A stretch of 64,000 bases of DNA from Xanthomonas arboricola (GCF_002940665.1 NZ_MIGY01000002.1:186001-250000), one strand, 5' to 3'. Positions 1-15,444 are shown, counted from the first letter of the stretch. The notes: generated by a model not told the origin, from the letters alone. Translations and numbers: made by a program.

Positions 1-2
1 AC

Positions 3-1061
3 CGCCACACGGTGATCCTGGTACAGGTGGAAAACGAGCCCGGCGCGATCGGCACGGTGCGCGACCATGGCCCGGCCGGCGAGGCCGCGTTCGCGCAACC
101 GGTGCCCGCTACGATCGCGCAGGCGCTGGGCAAACCGCAGGGCAGCTGGCAGCAACTGTTCGGTGCAGAAGCTGCCGAAGCCTTCAACGCGCATGCGACG
201 GCGGCGTATATCGAACAGGTGGCCGCGGCCGGCAAGCGCGCATATCCGCTGCCGCTCTACGTCAACACCTGGCTGCGCTACAAGGGTAAGCGCTATCCGG
301 GCCTGGATTATCCGTCCGGCGGTGCGACGGTGAATGTGTTCGCGCTCTGGCGCGCGGCCACGCCGTCGATCGACTTCATCGGTACCGATATCTATACCAA
401 CGACTACAACGAATACACCAAGGTCATCGGCCAGTATGCGCGGCCGGACAACCCGGCCTGGGTCTCGGAGACCGGCTTCGAGGCGGCCACCGCGCCGTAT
501 CTGTTCCATGTACTGGGGCAGGGCGGGATCGGCTTTTCGGTGTTCGGCATGGATGGCAACCAGGACAGCCAGGCCAACCGCGACGCGATCGCCGCGCACG
601 CCGCCAACTTCAAACTGCTGGCGCCGCTGCAGCGCGTGATCGCCCAGGCCGCCTTCGACGGCCGGCTGCAGGCGGTGGCCGAACAGCCCGGCGCGCCGCA
701 ACGCACGCTGCGCTTCGGCGATTGGCAGGCCAAGGTGTCGTTCGGTGCGCCGATGTGGGGCGATGCGCCGGCGATCCTGCCCGGCAACGAGGACCACGCC
801 GGCCGGCTGCTGGTGGCGCAGTTGGGGCCGGAGGAGTTCCTGGTCACCGGCATGGCCGCGCGGATTGAATTTTTCCGCGAGGCGGCCGATACCCGTCATG
901 GACAACTGTTGCGGGTGGAACAGGGGCGGTACGTGGACGGGCGTTGGCAAGTCGAAAGACAGCTCAACGGCGACCAGACCGACTACGGGCTCAACGTCGG
1001 GCGGGTGGATGCGGCGGGCGAGGTGCCGGTGGTGTTGCGCGTGCGGGTAGGCACCTATTGA
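3..1061 (+). CDS. GH35 beta-galactosidase with C-terminal DUF5597 domain (5' end outside window)
   Basis: Partial gene: the frame is open to the left edge, so the true start lies upstream. The first visible residues carry the motif VENEPG, the acid/base region of GH35 enzymes, and VSETGFE about 150 residues later fits the strand with the nucleophile glutamate. The C-terminal third, from about residue 235 of the visible part, with QLGPEEFLV, matches the DUF5597 domain appended to this GH35 subgroup. It probably removes terminal beta-galactosyl residues from plant oligosaccharides, likely in the periplasm, although the export signal is not visible. It lies upstream of other glycan genes on the same strand. 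The family call is strong; the substrate is inferred. Confidence 0.85.
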   Translation, partial: RHTVILVQVENEPGAIGTVRDHGPAGEAAFAQPVPATIAQALGKPQGSWQQLFGAEAAEAFNAHATAAYIEQVAAAGKRAYPLPLYVNTWLRYKGKRYPGLDYPSGGATVNVFALWRAATPSIDFIGTDIYTNDYNEYTKVIGQYARPDNPAWVSETGFEAATAPYLFHVLGQGGIGFSVFGMDGNQDSQANRDAIAAHAANFKLLAPLQRVIAQAAFDGRLQAVAEQPGAPQRTLRFGDWQAKVSFGAPMWGDAPAILPGNEDHAGRLLVAQLGPEEFLVTGMAARIEFFREAADTRHGQLLRVEQGRYVDGRWQVERQLNGDQTDYGLNVGRVDAAGEVPVVLRVRVGTY

Positions 1062-1291
1062 GCCTGCGTCAGACCGCTGCGCGGCCTGGAGGCGGGCGTA
1101 ATCGGAATCGGCGGGTGGGACACGTCATTGCGGTTCCTGTCAGCTGGTTCCAACTCGTGAGAAACGCTCGCCACGCGCCTCGGTAGGCGTAAGAACGACA
1201 GCAGTGCGGCGCGATTGCCGGCAACGATTGTGTTGATTGGTTGGTAAACAAACGTCATTGGTTATTTCTCAGTTTCTGCGCCGGAGCCACC

Positions 1292-1588
1292 ATGAGTGTC
1301 AGCAGTATCGCCAGTTCCGGAATGCAGGTCGCCGCGCTGCGTCAGCAGGTGGCCGCCAGCAATGTGGCACGCCAGCCGGTGGACGGCAGTCCACGTCAGG
1401 CCGTTGCAGCCAGTACGCAGGCCAATGCCGGCGTGGCGGCCAGCGTGGTCGATGCCGCCTCCGATCCATCGGCACCTGCCACCGATCTGGTCGAAGGCCT
1501 CTCGGCACGCAACGACTTCCAGGCCAACGCCACTGCACTACGGCGCTCCGACGAGATGCTGGGCAGCTTGCTGGATGTGCTGACCTGA
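1292..1588 (+). CDS. Miniature flagellar rod/hook-like protein (98 aa)
   Basis: The first residues (MSVSSIASSGMQVAALRQQ) resemble the N-terminal helix of flagellar rod and hook proteins. The last 30 (NDFQANATALRRSDEMLGSLLDVL) resemble their conserved C-terminal helix. Nothing but a short Ala/Ser-rich linker joins them, so it is far smaller than FlgC, FlgF, FlgG or FlgE. No flagellar gene is nearby. I chose the ATG at 1292, which begins exactly at the recognisable helix, over an in-frame upstream GTG at 1241. GGAG at 1283-1286 is a short-spaced ribosome site. It could be an axial-structure accessory or a coiled-coil relic; function is not established. Confidence 0.7.
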   Translation: MSVSSIASSGMQVAALRQQVAASNVARQPVDGSPRQAVAASTQANAGVAASVVDAASDPSAPATDLVEGLSARNDFQANATALRRSDEMLGSLLDVLT

Positions 1589-1892
1589 GAGTCTGGATTG
1601 GACGAAGGCCGGTTGTCGATCTGTTGCATTAGGTGCACGGCCTTCGCCTTGATGCCGCACCTGGCTGCACCTGAAACCGGACTCACGTTCTGCATTTCGT
1701 GGAGTCAGCGAATTGATGGCTGCTGCTTATGCCGGTGTCGATAGACGACTCGATAGTGCGCTTGTCTTGGCTGCGGGTTTTTAGGGCAGTGCGGATAGAG
1801 CGCAAGCGTGGAACGGCTGGCTTCTTGGCTGGCTGCAGGGCCCTTGCCCACCCACCACCGCAGGACACGCCGCAAGTACGTCCATGTAGGCT

Positions 1893-1918
1893 CTTACGCG
1901 GCATCCATGCCGCGTAAG
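1893..1918. repeat. Perfect 12-bp palindrome, 2-base spacer
   Basis: Arms CTTACGCGGCAT and ATGCCGCGTAAG are separated by CC. No T-run follows, so it is not an obvious terminator. It shares its inner half with the larger palindrome at 2021-2058. Confidence 0.8.
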
Positions 1919-2020
1919 GTCCCGCGACGGTGGGCAGCCAAGGACCCGTCGAGATGGTCGGTGTGCATGGCTCAGTAAAACAATCAGCACACTGTCTGGT
2001 GCTGTGTCCTCGCCGATTGC

Positions 2021-2058
2021 GGGACCGTGTGGCGGCATGGATGCCGCCACACGGTCCC
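2021..2058. repeat. Perfect 18-bp palindrome, 2-base spacer
   Basis: The left arm ends in GTGGCGGCAT, the spacer is GG, and the right arm is ATGCCGCCACACGGTCCC. The 36 paired bases are perfectly complementary. The core is the same as that of the palindrome at 1893-1918, which suggests one repeat family. Confidence 0.85.
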
Positions 2059-2155
2059 CACGGATGGGTTCACGGCGTGTCCCGCGAGCGGCGAGGGCAC
2101 CGCGCCCTCGACTGACTCGCGTTTGACCTGGAGCGTCATGCGGAAGTCGTTGTAC

Positions 2156-3322
2156 TCACTGTCCGTCACTACCTAACACCTGCGCCGCATCGACGATATC
2201 CACGCCCTGCAGCTGTCCCAGCCAGTTGTCGAACCAGGGCTTGTGCATGGCACCGACCACTGCCAGCACTTTTGCGCCGGGTTGTTCGGCAAAGCTGGCG
2301 CGCACGTTGGACACCATGCGCAGGTTGCGGATTTCCCAGCCGGACATGTAGCGGTAGCCGTAGTGCTGCGGCGAGCCCTCGCTCAATGCGGCGCGAAAAT
2401 CCACCGCGATGGCCAGTTGCTGGCTGGCCGGCAGGTTGATCGCGCGATAGAGCTCCAGCAACTTGCCTCGACTTGCCAGCTGGTCCTCGTGCTCACGCAT
2501 GGCGCGCGCCCGCGGCGCGGCCTTGTCCCAGGCGGCCTGGATCGCCTTGCCGTACGCCGCCGGGTCGCCCAGGTCCACGTTGTCGCCGGTGTGATCGTCG
2601 GCCGGGTGGACGCGCTGCAGGCCAAGACGCGCCGCCAATCGCGCGGCGATCTGGTAACTCTCGTTGGGGCGCTGTTCCATGCTGCGCAGTCGCGCCACCA
2701 GCGCCGCATCCAGGCCATCGCCGCTGCGCTGTTCTGCCGGCGCAAGCTGCAGCCATTGCACCAGCGCAGAAGGCGGCTCGCCCGAGGCCAGAAACAGCGC
2801 AGCCAGGTGCCGACGCTGTGCCGGTGTGGGCGCACTGGGCAAGCTGCGGAGCGCTACACGGACCTGGCCGAGAGCGGCGGGAACGTCCAGCCCGGTGGCA
2901 CGTGCTGCCTCGCCGGTGTCGGGGCAATAGGTCGTGATGTCCTCGGGCAGATAGACGGCAGGATGGCGCCGCATCAGGTCGCAGGTTTCGCCCGACAGGT
3001 CTTCGGTGGTGATGATGGTCGGCGCGTACGCGGCCAGCCGGTCCATCAGCGGTTGCAGGCGCGCTGCACGGATGTCGCTGCCCTTGGGCAACTGCGACAG
3101 GTGCACGCTGCCGAGCACCAGCACCTGGGTGCGCGGCGCGGCCATCTCGGCATCCAGCTGCGACAGATCCACCTGCGCCTGCGCGATGCAGGGCACGATC
3201 AGGGCCAGCCACAGCCAGCAATGTGCCGGACGTTGCAACTGCCTGGCGGACGCGCTGCCGGCATCGAAAAACCGCGCTGCGGCGCGGGCACTGTGTGCGA
3301 TGCGCGATGGGGATGGCTGCAT
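2156..3322 (-). CDS. DUF5694 family protein, exported
   Basis: This 388-residue protein has an N-terminal hydrophobic stretch (about residues 36-49, WLWLALIVPCIAQAQ) that reads as a signal peptide with cleavage after AQA. The mature part opens with VLVLGSVHLSQLP and continues with IITTEDLSGETCD and a C-terminal KVLAVVGAMHKPWFDNWL. This pattern of an early GxxH, a central E and a late GxxH is that of TraB/ChaN-like DUF5694 proteins. The biochemical role of the family is not settled; a metal-dependent hydrolase fold is an inference. The start is supported by AAGGAA upstream of the ATG. It is transcribed towards the upstream spacer, against its neighbours. Confidence 0.75.
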   Translation of the reverse strand: MQPSPSRIAHSARAAARFFDAGSASARQLQRPAHCWLWLALIVPCIAQAQVDLSQLDAEMAAPRTQVLVLGSVHLSQLPKGSDIRAARLQPLMDRLAAYAPTIITTEDLSGETCDLMRRHPAVYLPEDITTYCPDTGEAARATGLDVPAALGQVRVALRSLPSAPTPAQRRHLAALFLASGEPPSALVQWLQLAPAEQRSGDGLDAALVARLRSMEQRPNESYQIAARLAARLGLQRVHPADDHTGDNVDLGDPAAYGKAIQAAWDKAAPRARAMREHEDQLASRGKLLELYRAINLPASQQLAIAVDFRAALSEGSPQHYGYRYMSGWEIRNLRMVSNVRASFAEQPGAKVLAVVGAMHKPWFDNWLGQLQGVDIVDAAQVLGSDGQ

Positions 3323-3602
3323 GACGTTCCTTGTAGGTGGGCGTGGATTACGCGGCGGTCTGGCGACAGTGCCGCCTGCGTCTGTGCAGCCAGTGTGGCT
3401 GCCACCGCAGATACCGGCGTGGCCAGAAAGTCACGTGGCTAAATGGCAGGGGTGGCGACCGGCAGGCGCTGTGCGTCGCCGCGATGGCTGCGCAGCAACA
3501 GCTGCTTGTGTGCGGATTTCCGCATACGTGCCAGACAGCTGCCACAAGACGCAAGCCGCGCCGTCGCGCACGATGTGGATGAGATCAACCGAGGGCGCGA
3601 CG

Positions 3603-5960
3603 ATGGACCGCAGAAGCTTTTTGCGTCAGGGCATGGCGGCAACCGCGGCGGTGGGCGCGGGTGCCGCGCTCGCGCTGCCGGGCACGCCGCACACCCCGGC
3701 TACGTTGCCGCCACCGGCACTGCCGCGTCTTGAGGCGCTGCCGTCGGCCGCGCATGTGGGCAGCACGCTTTGCCGCTTTCGGCATCTGCAGCAGGACTGG
3801 ACCGTCTACGAGCACCTCGACGATCCGCAGGGCCAGCTGACGCTATGGACCGACAGCGGCATGCTGCGCCTGGACAAACGCACCGAGCCGGCCTATCCGG
3901 CCGAGGCCAAGCCGTACTTCGGGATGTCGCTGGCCGAGGTGGCGATGGCGCAAGCCGATCTGCTCGCCGACCGCCTGCTGCGCGATGGCGATCCGGACGA
4001 GGCGCAGGTGCGCGATGTCGCGCCGCCGCCGGCCTCGCGACTCGACCCCAAAGACAATGGCGGGCGCTGGCCGTGGACCACCTTCGTCGGCACGCGCGAA
4101 AGCCTGGACACCATGCCGATCCTGCCCAACGGCCGCAGCCGCACCTCGCGGCCGGAACATGCCTTCGCCGAGCTGGGCGAAGAGGCGTTGATCAAACGGC
4201 GCGAGGAGGGCTTGCTGGGTGGCTGGATGCCGGCAGTGCGCAAGGTCATGCGGCGCGAAGGCGAGGATGATGGCTGGTACGACGTGCTGGTGTTTGCCGA
4301 TGTGCGTGCCAGCGATCGCTTCGTGGTGCAGACCTGGCATCGCACGATGCACGTACGCGGCGGCGAGATCGTCGGCGTGCATTACACCCACAGCTATCCG
4401 GCGTTTGCGCCGTCGCGCAAGCCGGCCACCGCCGAGCAGTTCTATGCGGGGTTGATCGATTTCGCCGCGTACTGGCAACAGGCCCTGGACGGCACGGTGC
4501 AGGCACAGCTGCCCGATGCCAGCTGGAACGACATGGCGCAATTCGCGTTCGCGCGCGAGCTGGTGGTGCGCCCCGGTGGCGATTATCCGAAGTACGGCGC
4601 GGTGGAACGCGACTACTACGGCAACGAGTACGACGGCTTCCAGGACACCTTCACCAGCTCGTTCTACGCCAATCTGGAATGGGGCCGCTTCGCGCAGGCC
4701 GCCGCAGTACTGGACAACTACTTCGACGACTTCGTGCAGGACGATGGCCTGCCGAACATGCGCGGGCCGGAGGTCGGGCAGTTCGGGCTGACCCTGTCGC
4801 TGCTGGCGCGCTATCTGCGCTACACCGGCGATGCGGCGCGGCTGCGCCGCCTGCTGCCCAAGATCGCCGCCACCGCACAGCTGCTATGCGAGCTGCATGA
4901 CCAGGCGCTCGCATTACCGCGCAGCGCCCATGGCCATGGCCTGCTGCATGGCTGGAACGAATCCGATGCCTGCCTGTTTCCTGACCCGTCGCTGTGGTGG
5001 AAACCGTATTACGCCAATAGCGCGCTGACGATTCGCGGCTGGGAAGACATCGCCCAGGTCTGGAGCACGCTCGGTGGCGATGCCGGCCTGGCCACGCAAT
5101 GGCAGCGTCGCGCCAGGCAGTTGCGTGCACGGCTGGAAACCAGCCTGCGTGCCAACGTGCGCCGCGAGCTATCGCCGCCGTATGTCGGCCCGCTGCCGGG
5201 CACCACACTGACGTTTCGCCAATCGTTGCTGCAGGAAAAGCCCAGCGAGCAGCAATGGCCGCACCGCGCGTATGCGGAATTGCTGCAGGCCGATGTGCTG
5301 CCCGACGACCTGGCCAACCTGGTGATCGATTGCCTGCGCGGCCATGGCGGCACCAGCATCGGCGTGGTGGCCAACATCGCACCGCCGGAGCCGGGCAGCC
5401 GCGATCTGCTCGGCTTCATTTCCTACGGCTATGCGCAACAGCTGCTGCGGCTGGACCGCATCGAAGAGTATCTGTTGTTCGTCTATGCGCATCGCTACCA
5501 GGTGCATACCCGCGGCAGCTGGACCGCCGGCGAGGTCAGCGGCATCACCGGTGGCATGCCGTTGTTCTGCATCCCTGCGCAGATGACCATCCCATTGCTG
5601 CTGCGCTGGATGCTGGTCAGCGACGACAGCGCAGGGGAGCAGTTGTTCCTTGCGCGTGCGCTGCCGCGCGTGTGGCTGGGCAGTGGCGCTACGATCGGCA
5701 TCACCGCGGCGCCAACACGCTGGGGCAAGCTCACGCTGACACTGCGCACCGACGTGGCGGCACACCGCATCGATGCCGAGGTGCAACTGCCGGAGCGGTC
5801 CCCCAGGCACACCTGGCTGAGCCTGCGTGTGCCCGAGGGCAGCACGCTCACGCGCGTGCTCGTGGACGGCAAGCCGGCGCGTGCGCAGGGCCCGCGTGCC
5901 GATCGCGTGGCGTTGCCCGGCAGCGCAGCGGCAGTGAAGGTGCAGGCCTGGTACGGGTGA
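3603..5960 (+). CDS. Tat-exported six-hairpin (alpha/alpha)6 glycosidase-like protein
   Basis: The protein has 785 residues from the ATG at 3603. That start gives a textbook twin-arginine signal (MDRRSFLRQG, then a hydrophobic Ala-rich stretch), and the frame upstream of it has no signal. A beta-rich N-terminal region of about 300 residues is followed by a helical-toroid catalytic-like region with RDYYGNEYDGFQDTF, LARYLRYTGD and GLLHGWNESDACLF, rich in acidic and aromatic residues as in glycosidase clefts. I cannot assign it to a numbered GH family. Its neighbours, GH35, a TonB receptor and a GH127 enzyme, suggest it cuts the same plant glycan in the periplasm. Confidence 0.7.
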   Translation: MDRRSFLRQGMAATAAVGAGAALALPGTPHTPATLPPPALPRLEALPSAAHVGSTLCRFRHLQQDWTVYEHLDDPQGQLTLWTDSGMLRLDKRTEPAYPAEAKPYFGMSLAEVAMAQADLLADRLLRDGDPDEAQVRDVAPPPASRLDPKDNGGRWPWTTFVGTRESLDTMPILPNGRSRTSRPEHAFAELGEEALIKRREEGLLGGWMPAVRKVMRREGEDDGWYDVLVFADVRASDRFVVQTWHRTMHVRGGEIVGVHYTHSYPAFAPSRKPATAEQFYAGLIDFAAYWQQALDGTVQAQLPDASWNDMAQFAFARELVVRPGGDYPKYGAVERDYYGNEYDGFQDTFTSSFYANLEWGRFAQAAAVLDNYFDDFVQDDGLPNMRGPEVGQFGLTLSLLARYLRYTGDAARLRRLLPKIAATAQLLCELHDQALALPRSAHGHGLLHGWNESDACLFPDPSLWWKPYYANSALTIRGWEDIAQVWSTLGGDAGLATQWQRRARQLRARLETSLRANVRRELSPPYVGPLPGTTLTFRQSLLQEKPSEQQWPHRAYAELLQADVLPDDLANLVIDCLRGHGGTSIGVVANIAPPEPGSRDLLGFISYGYAQQLLRLDRIEEYLLFVYAHRYQVHTRGSWTAGEVSGITGGMPLFCIPAQMTIPLLLRWMLVSDDSAGEQLFLARALPRVWLGSGATIGITAAPTRWGKLTLTLRTDVAAHRIDAEVQLPERSPRHTWLSLRVPEGSTLTRVLVDGKPARAQGPRADRVALPGSAAAVKVQAWYG

Positions 5961-6553
5961 TGGACCATCGCCGCGACGACCGTGCCGGCCTCGTCGCCTC
6001 ATCGTGGGCGTCATCAACCACGGCGGCCTCGACCGGCGATCGTTGAAGCGGTGTTGCCGTCTGCCGTGTCCTGGGCTGCCGCATGCATAGGCTTGCTCGA
6101 CGCCTGGATCGACCGTCATCGCACATGGTTGCAAGCGATGCATCGCCTCGGGTGTATCGCCATCGTTTTGCGCATGATGTCCACCGGCGGGTACCGCTGC
6201 AGGGTGCAACGCCACCGCATGCCCGTTCATTTGCGAACCATGCTGTTTTCCGCATGCGCTGTCGCCAAATGCGACAAGACGTGGCGCGTGCGCACAGGCA
6301 CATTGTGACCAGCTGATGAAACTGGAGCGCATGGGCGCCTCCGGTGCGGAACCAACCCCTTTCCGACAACACGCGCTGCTGCATGACCCTGCGTGGTCGT
6401 GCGCGTCGCAGGTTGTCTGCATGTCTGCAGCACGGCGCTGGCGAGAAGTTTCGCTGCGTGCGCGTCTGCCATCCATCTTGCCCTGCGCTGGTGTCCGCCG
6501 GCACGGGCGTGTGTTGCCCATCGTTTGTCCGCCATACGAATCAGGAGCCTTGC
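5961..6553. other. Gene-free spacer upstream of the TonB receptor
   Basis: No coding sequence is supported in these 593 bases. TGTCGC-CAAAT-GCGACA at 6260-6276 is a small perfect inverted repeat that could be an operator. AGGAG at 6543-6547 is the ribosome site of the receptor gene. Confidence 0.5.
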
Positions 6554-9451
<2,898 letters not shown>

Positions 9452-9504
9452 TCGTGCCGGTGTACCGCGGTGGCGTGCGGCCAGATGCCATCGGTTGCGG
9501 GCGT

Positions 9505-9518
9505 CATGCATGTGCATG
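9505..9518. repeat. Palindrome CATGCA-TG-TGCATG
   Basis: A perfect 6-bp inverted repeat with a two-base centre in the short gap after the TonB receptor. It may be a regulator-binding site; evidence is limited to symmetry. Confidence 0.35.
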
Positions 9519-9555
9519 CGTGCGTTGTCGCGACTGCACAGGCGGTTGTTGCAAT

Positions 9556-9578
9556 GGCGCGCGCGGTCTGCGCGCGCC
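9556..9578 (+). promoter_or_regulatory. GC hairpin just upstream of the GH127 ribosome site
   Basis: GGCGCGCG and CGCGCGCC pair across a seven-base loop. The stem ends a few bases before AGGAG (9582-9586). It could end or attenuate transcription leaving the receptor gene, or affect translation of the GH127 gene. No T-run is present. Confidence 0.4.
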
Positions 9579-9599
9579 GACAGGAGCTAAGCTGAGCCC

Positions 9600-11975
9600 A
9601 TGACCGAGACGCATCCGAGCCAATCGCCCAACGACCACGCGCCGGGCCTGTCGCGGCGGCGCTTTCTGGCCTGGAGCAGCCTGGCGGTTGCGGCGGGTTT
9701 CCTGCGGTTTCCGGCCCAGGCCAGCGCAGCACAACCCGGCAGCGTCCGCGCAGTGCCGCTGGCGCAGGTGCGGCTCACGCCGTCGTTGTTCCTGGATGCG
9801 CTGCACACCAATCGTCGCTATCTGATGCGGCTGCAGCCGGACCGGTTGTTGCACAACTTCGTGCTGTACGCCGGCCTCGATCCCAAGGCGCCTGCGTACG
9901 GCGGCTGGGAGGCGGACACCATCGCCGGGCATACGCTCGGTCACTATCTCAGCGCACTGGCGCTGATGCATGCGCAGAGCGGCGATGCGCAATGCCGCAC
10001 GCGCGCCGGGTATCTGGTCGCAGAGCTGGCACGCTGCCAGGCGCATGCAGGCGATGGCTATGTGGCTGGCTTCACCCGAAAGAATGCAGCAGGGAAGATC
10101 GAAAGCGGGCGTGCGGTGTTCGATGAACTCAGGCGCGGCAAGATCGACCCGGCGCCGTTCTATCTCAACGGCAGCTGGGCGCCGCTGTACACCTGGCACA
10201 AGCTGTTTGCCGGCCTGCTCGACGTGCATGCCCATTGCGACAATGCGCAGGCGCTGCAGGTCGCGGCGGGCCTGGCCGGCTATCTGCAAGGCATCTTCGC
10301 CGCGCTCGACGACGCGCAGCTGCAGAAGGTACTGTCGTGCGAATTCGGTGGCCTCAACGAATCCTTCGTCGAGCTGCATGTGCGGACCGGCAATGCGCAA
10401 TGGCTGGCACTGGCGCAGCGCCTGCACCATCACGCCGTGCTCGATCCATTGGTCGCCCAGCGCGACGAGCTGGTGCATCAGCATTCCAATACCAACATTC
10501 CCAAGCTGATCGGCCTGGCACGCGAGTACGAAGTCACCGGCGATGCCGCCTCGGGCGCGGCGGCGCGCTTCTTCTGGCATACCGTCACCGGCCACCATAC
10601 CTACGTGATCGGCGGCAACGGCGACCGCGAGTATTTCCAGCAGCCGGACAGCATCTCGAAGTTTCTCACCGAGCAGACCTGCGAGCACTGCGCCAGCTAC
10701 AACATGCTCAAGCTCACCCGCCATCTATATCAGTGGGGCCCGCAGACCGCGTTCTTCGATTACTACGAGCGCACGCTGCTCAACCACGTGATGGCGCAGC
10801 AGCATCCGCGCACCGGCATGTTCACCTACATGACACCGATGCTGGCCGGCGAAGCGCGCGGCTGGTCGTCGCCGTTCGACGATTTCTGGTGCTGCGTCGG
10901 CAGCGGCATGGAGGCGCATGCCCAGTTCGGCGATTCCATCTACTGGCAGGACGGGCAGGGCGTTTACGTCAACCTCTATGTACCTTCCAGCGTGCGCGAT
11001 GCTGCCGGGCTGGACATGACCCTGCACAGCACGATGCCGGAGCAGGGCAGCGCCTCGCTACGCATCGACGCCGCGCCGGCTGAGCAACGCACGCTCGCAC
11101 TGCGCGTGCCCGGCTGGGCGCAGTCGCCGCAGCTGCAGCTCAACGGCCGGCCGGTCGATGCCACCGTCAACGAGGGCTACCTGCGCATCGCCCGCGTCTG
11201 GCGCGCCGGCGACACGCTCACCCTGTCGCTCGAGATGCCGCTGCGTCTGGAAGCCACACCGGACGACCCGGCTTGGGTCTCGGTGCTGCGCGGGCCGCTG
11301 GTGCTGGCGGCCGACCTGGGCGATGCGGCAAAACCCTGGTCGGGCAAGACCCCGGCGTTGATCGGCGGCGCTGAGGTCTTGCAGCGCCTGCAGCCGGTGG
11401 CGGGCCAAGCCGCGTTCGACTACAGCGACGGCAGCCAGCAGTGGCGCTTCTCGCCGTTCTACGCGCAGTTCGATCGCCGTAGCGCGCCCTACCTGGAGCA
11501 TCGCGACGCCGCCGCATGGCAGCAGCATCAAGCCGAGCAGGCCGCAGCAGAAGCGAAACAACACGCGCTCGACGCGCGCGCACTGGACCGCGTCGCCCTG
11601 GGCGATGAAGCCTCCGAAAAAGCCCATGACCTGCACAGCGAAAGTTCCTACGCACTGAGCTACCGCCGCCGCGCCGGCCGCGACGCCCGCACCGGCGGCT
11701 TCATCGCCTTCATCCTGCGCAACACCGCCCAGGCCCGCATCCTGCGCCTGCGCTACTGGGGCGACGAAACCCGCCGCCGCTTCCGCATCCTGGCCGACGG
11801 CGAACTCATCGCCAACGAACGCCTGGACGGCAACCGCGGCCTGGATTTCGTCGATGTGGACTACGCCTTGCCGGCAGCAGTGGCGGGCCGCGCCGCCCTG
11901 CAGATCCGCATAGAGCCGGAAACCGGCTATTCGGCCGGGCCGGCGTTCGGGTGTTGGGTGCTGGAGTCGGCGTGA
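9600..11975 (+). CDS. GH127/GH146-type beta-L-arabinofuranosidase, Tat-exported
   Basis: The protein has 791 residues and a Tat signal (SRRRFLAWSSLAVAAGF, residues 18-34). GGWEADTIAGHTLGHYLSALAL is diagnostic of the DUF1680 superfamily. The zinc-thiolate site known from HypBA1 is present: Glu362-x-Cys364 and the adjacent Cys431-Cys432, of which one cysteine is the expected nucleophile. A C-terminal beta domain (from about residue 660) is joined by an Ala/Gln-rich linker. The predicted reaction is release of L-arabinofuranose from plant glycans or hydroxyproline-rich glycoproteins. It lies 148 bases after the TonB receptor on the same strand. Family is clear; GH127 versus GH146 is not resolved. 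Confidence 0.88.
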   Translation: MTETHPSQSPNDHAPGLSRRRFLAWSSLAVAAGFLRFPAQASAAQPGSVRAVPLAQVRLTPSLFLDALHTNRRYLMRLQPDRLLHNFVLYAGLDPKAPAYGGWEADTIAGHTLGHYLSALALMHAQSGDAQCRTRAGYLVAELARCQAHAGDGYVAGFTRKNAAGKIESGRAVFDELRRGKIDPAPFYLNGSWAPLYTWHKLFAGLLDVHAHCDNAQALQVAAGLAGYLQGIFAALDDAQLQKVLSCEFGGLNESFVELHVRTGNAQWLALAQRLHHHAVLDPLVAQRDELVHQHSNTNIPKLIGLAREYEVTGDAASGAAARFFWHTVTGHHTYVIGGNGDREYFQQPDSISKFLTEQTCEHCASYNMLKLTRHLYQWGPQTAFFDYYERTLLNHVMAQQHPRTGMFTYMTPMLAGEARGWSSPFDDFWCCVGSGMEAHAQFGDSIYWQDGQGVYVNLYVPSSVRDAAGLDMTLHSTMPEQGSASLRIDAAPAEQRTLALRVPGWAQSPQLQLNGRPVDATVNEGYLRIARVWRAGDTLTLSLEMPLRLEATPDDPAWVSVLRGPLVLAADLGDAAKPWSGKTPALIGGAEVLQRLQPVAGQAAFDYSDGSQQWRFSPFYAQFDRRSAPYLEHRDAAAWQQHQAEQAAAEAKQHALDARALDRVALGDEASEKAHDLHSESSYALSYRRRAGRDARTGGFIAFILRNTAQARILRLRYWGDETRRRFRILADGELIANERLDGNRGLDFVDVDYALPAAVAGRAALQIRIEPETGYSAGPAFGCWVLESA

Positions 11976-12071
11976 ATGCTCTCGCAGGAGATCGTCGATG
12001 ACGTTACCTGCGCCTTGATCGTAGCGCACGATGCGCGCAGGCACCGGGCGTGCCCGACAGGAGAGAGATGC

Positions 12072-12098
12072 AAAAAAAGACCGGCGCATGCGCCGGTC
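12072..12098 (-). terminator. Intrinsic terminator of htpG
   Basis: On the minus strand, a perfect GACCGGCGCA/TGCGCCGGTC palindrome is followed directly by seven T residues. It lies 28 bases beyond the htpG stop codon and is a classic rho-independent terminator. Confidence 0.9.
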
Positions 12099-12126
12099 CT
12101 GGTGTATCACGAGCGAGGCTTAAGCT

Positions 12127-15397
<3,271 letters not shown>

Positions 15398-15444
15398 TTC
15401 TCTAGCAGTCACATCACCACATGCTTTTCAAAGGGAGGAGTTTC

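Larger units (their letters stand above)
1589..2155. other. Gene-free spacer with two large palindromes
   Basis: There is no convincing coding sequence in this 567-base gap between two convergently oriented genes. It contains two perfect inverted repeats, listed separately, which share the inner core GCGGCAT-NN-ATGCCGC. No promoter was recognised. Confidence 0.6.

Noticed and set aside
2243..3442. 399-codon open frame opposite the DUF5694 gene
   Set aside because: Low-complexity Arg/Gly/His-rich composition and complete overlap with a gene that has a signal peptide, ribosome site and family motifs; a high-GC shadow.
12079..12098. Regulator-binding palindrome after the GH127 gene
   Set aside because: The minus-strand T-run and position after the htpG stop make it a terminator.
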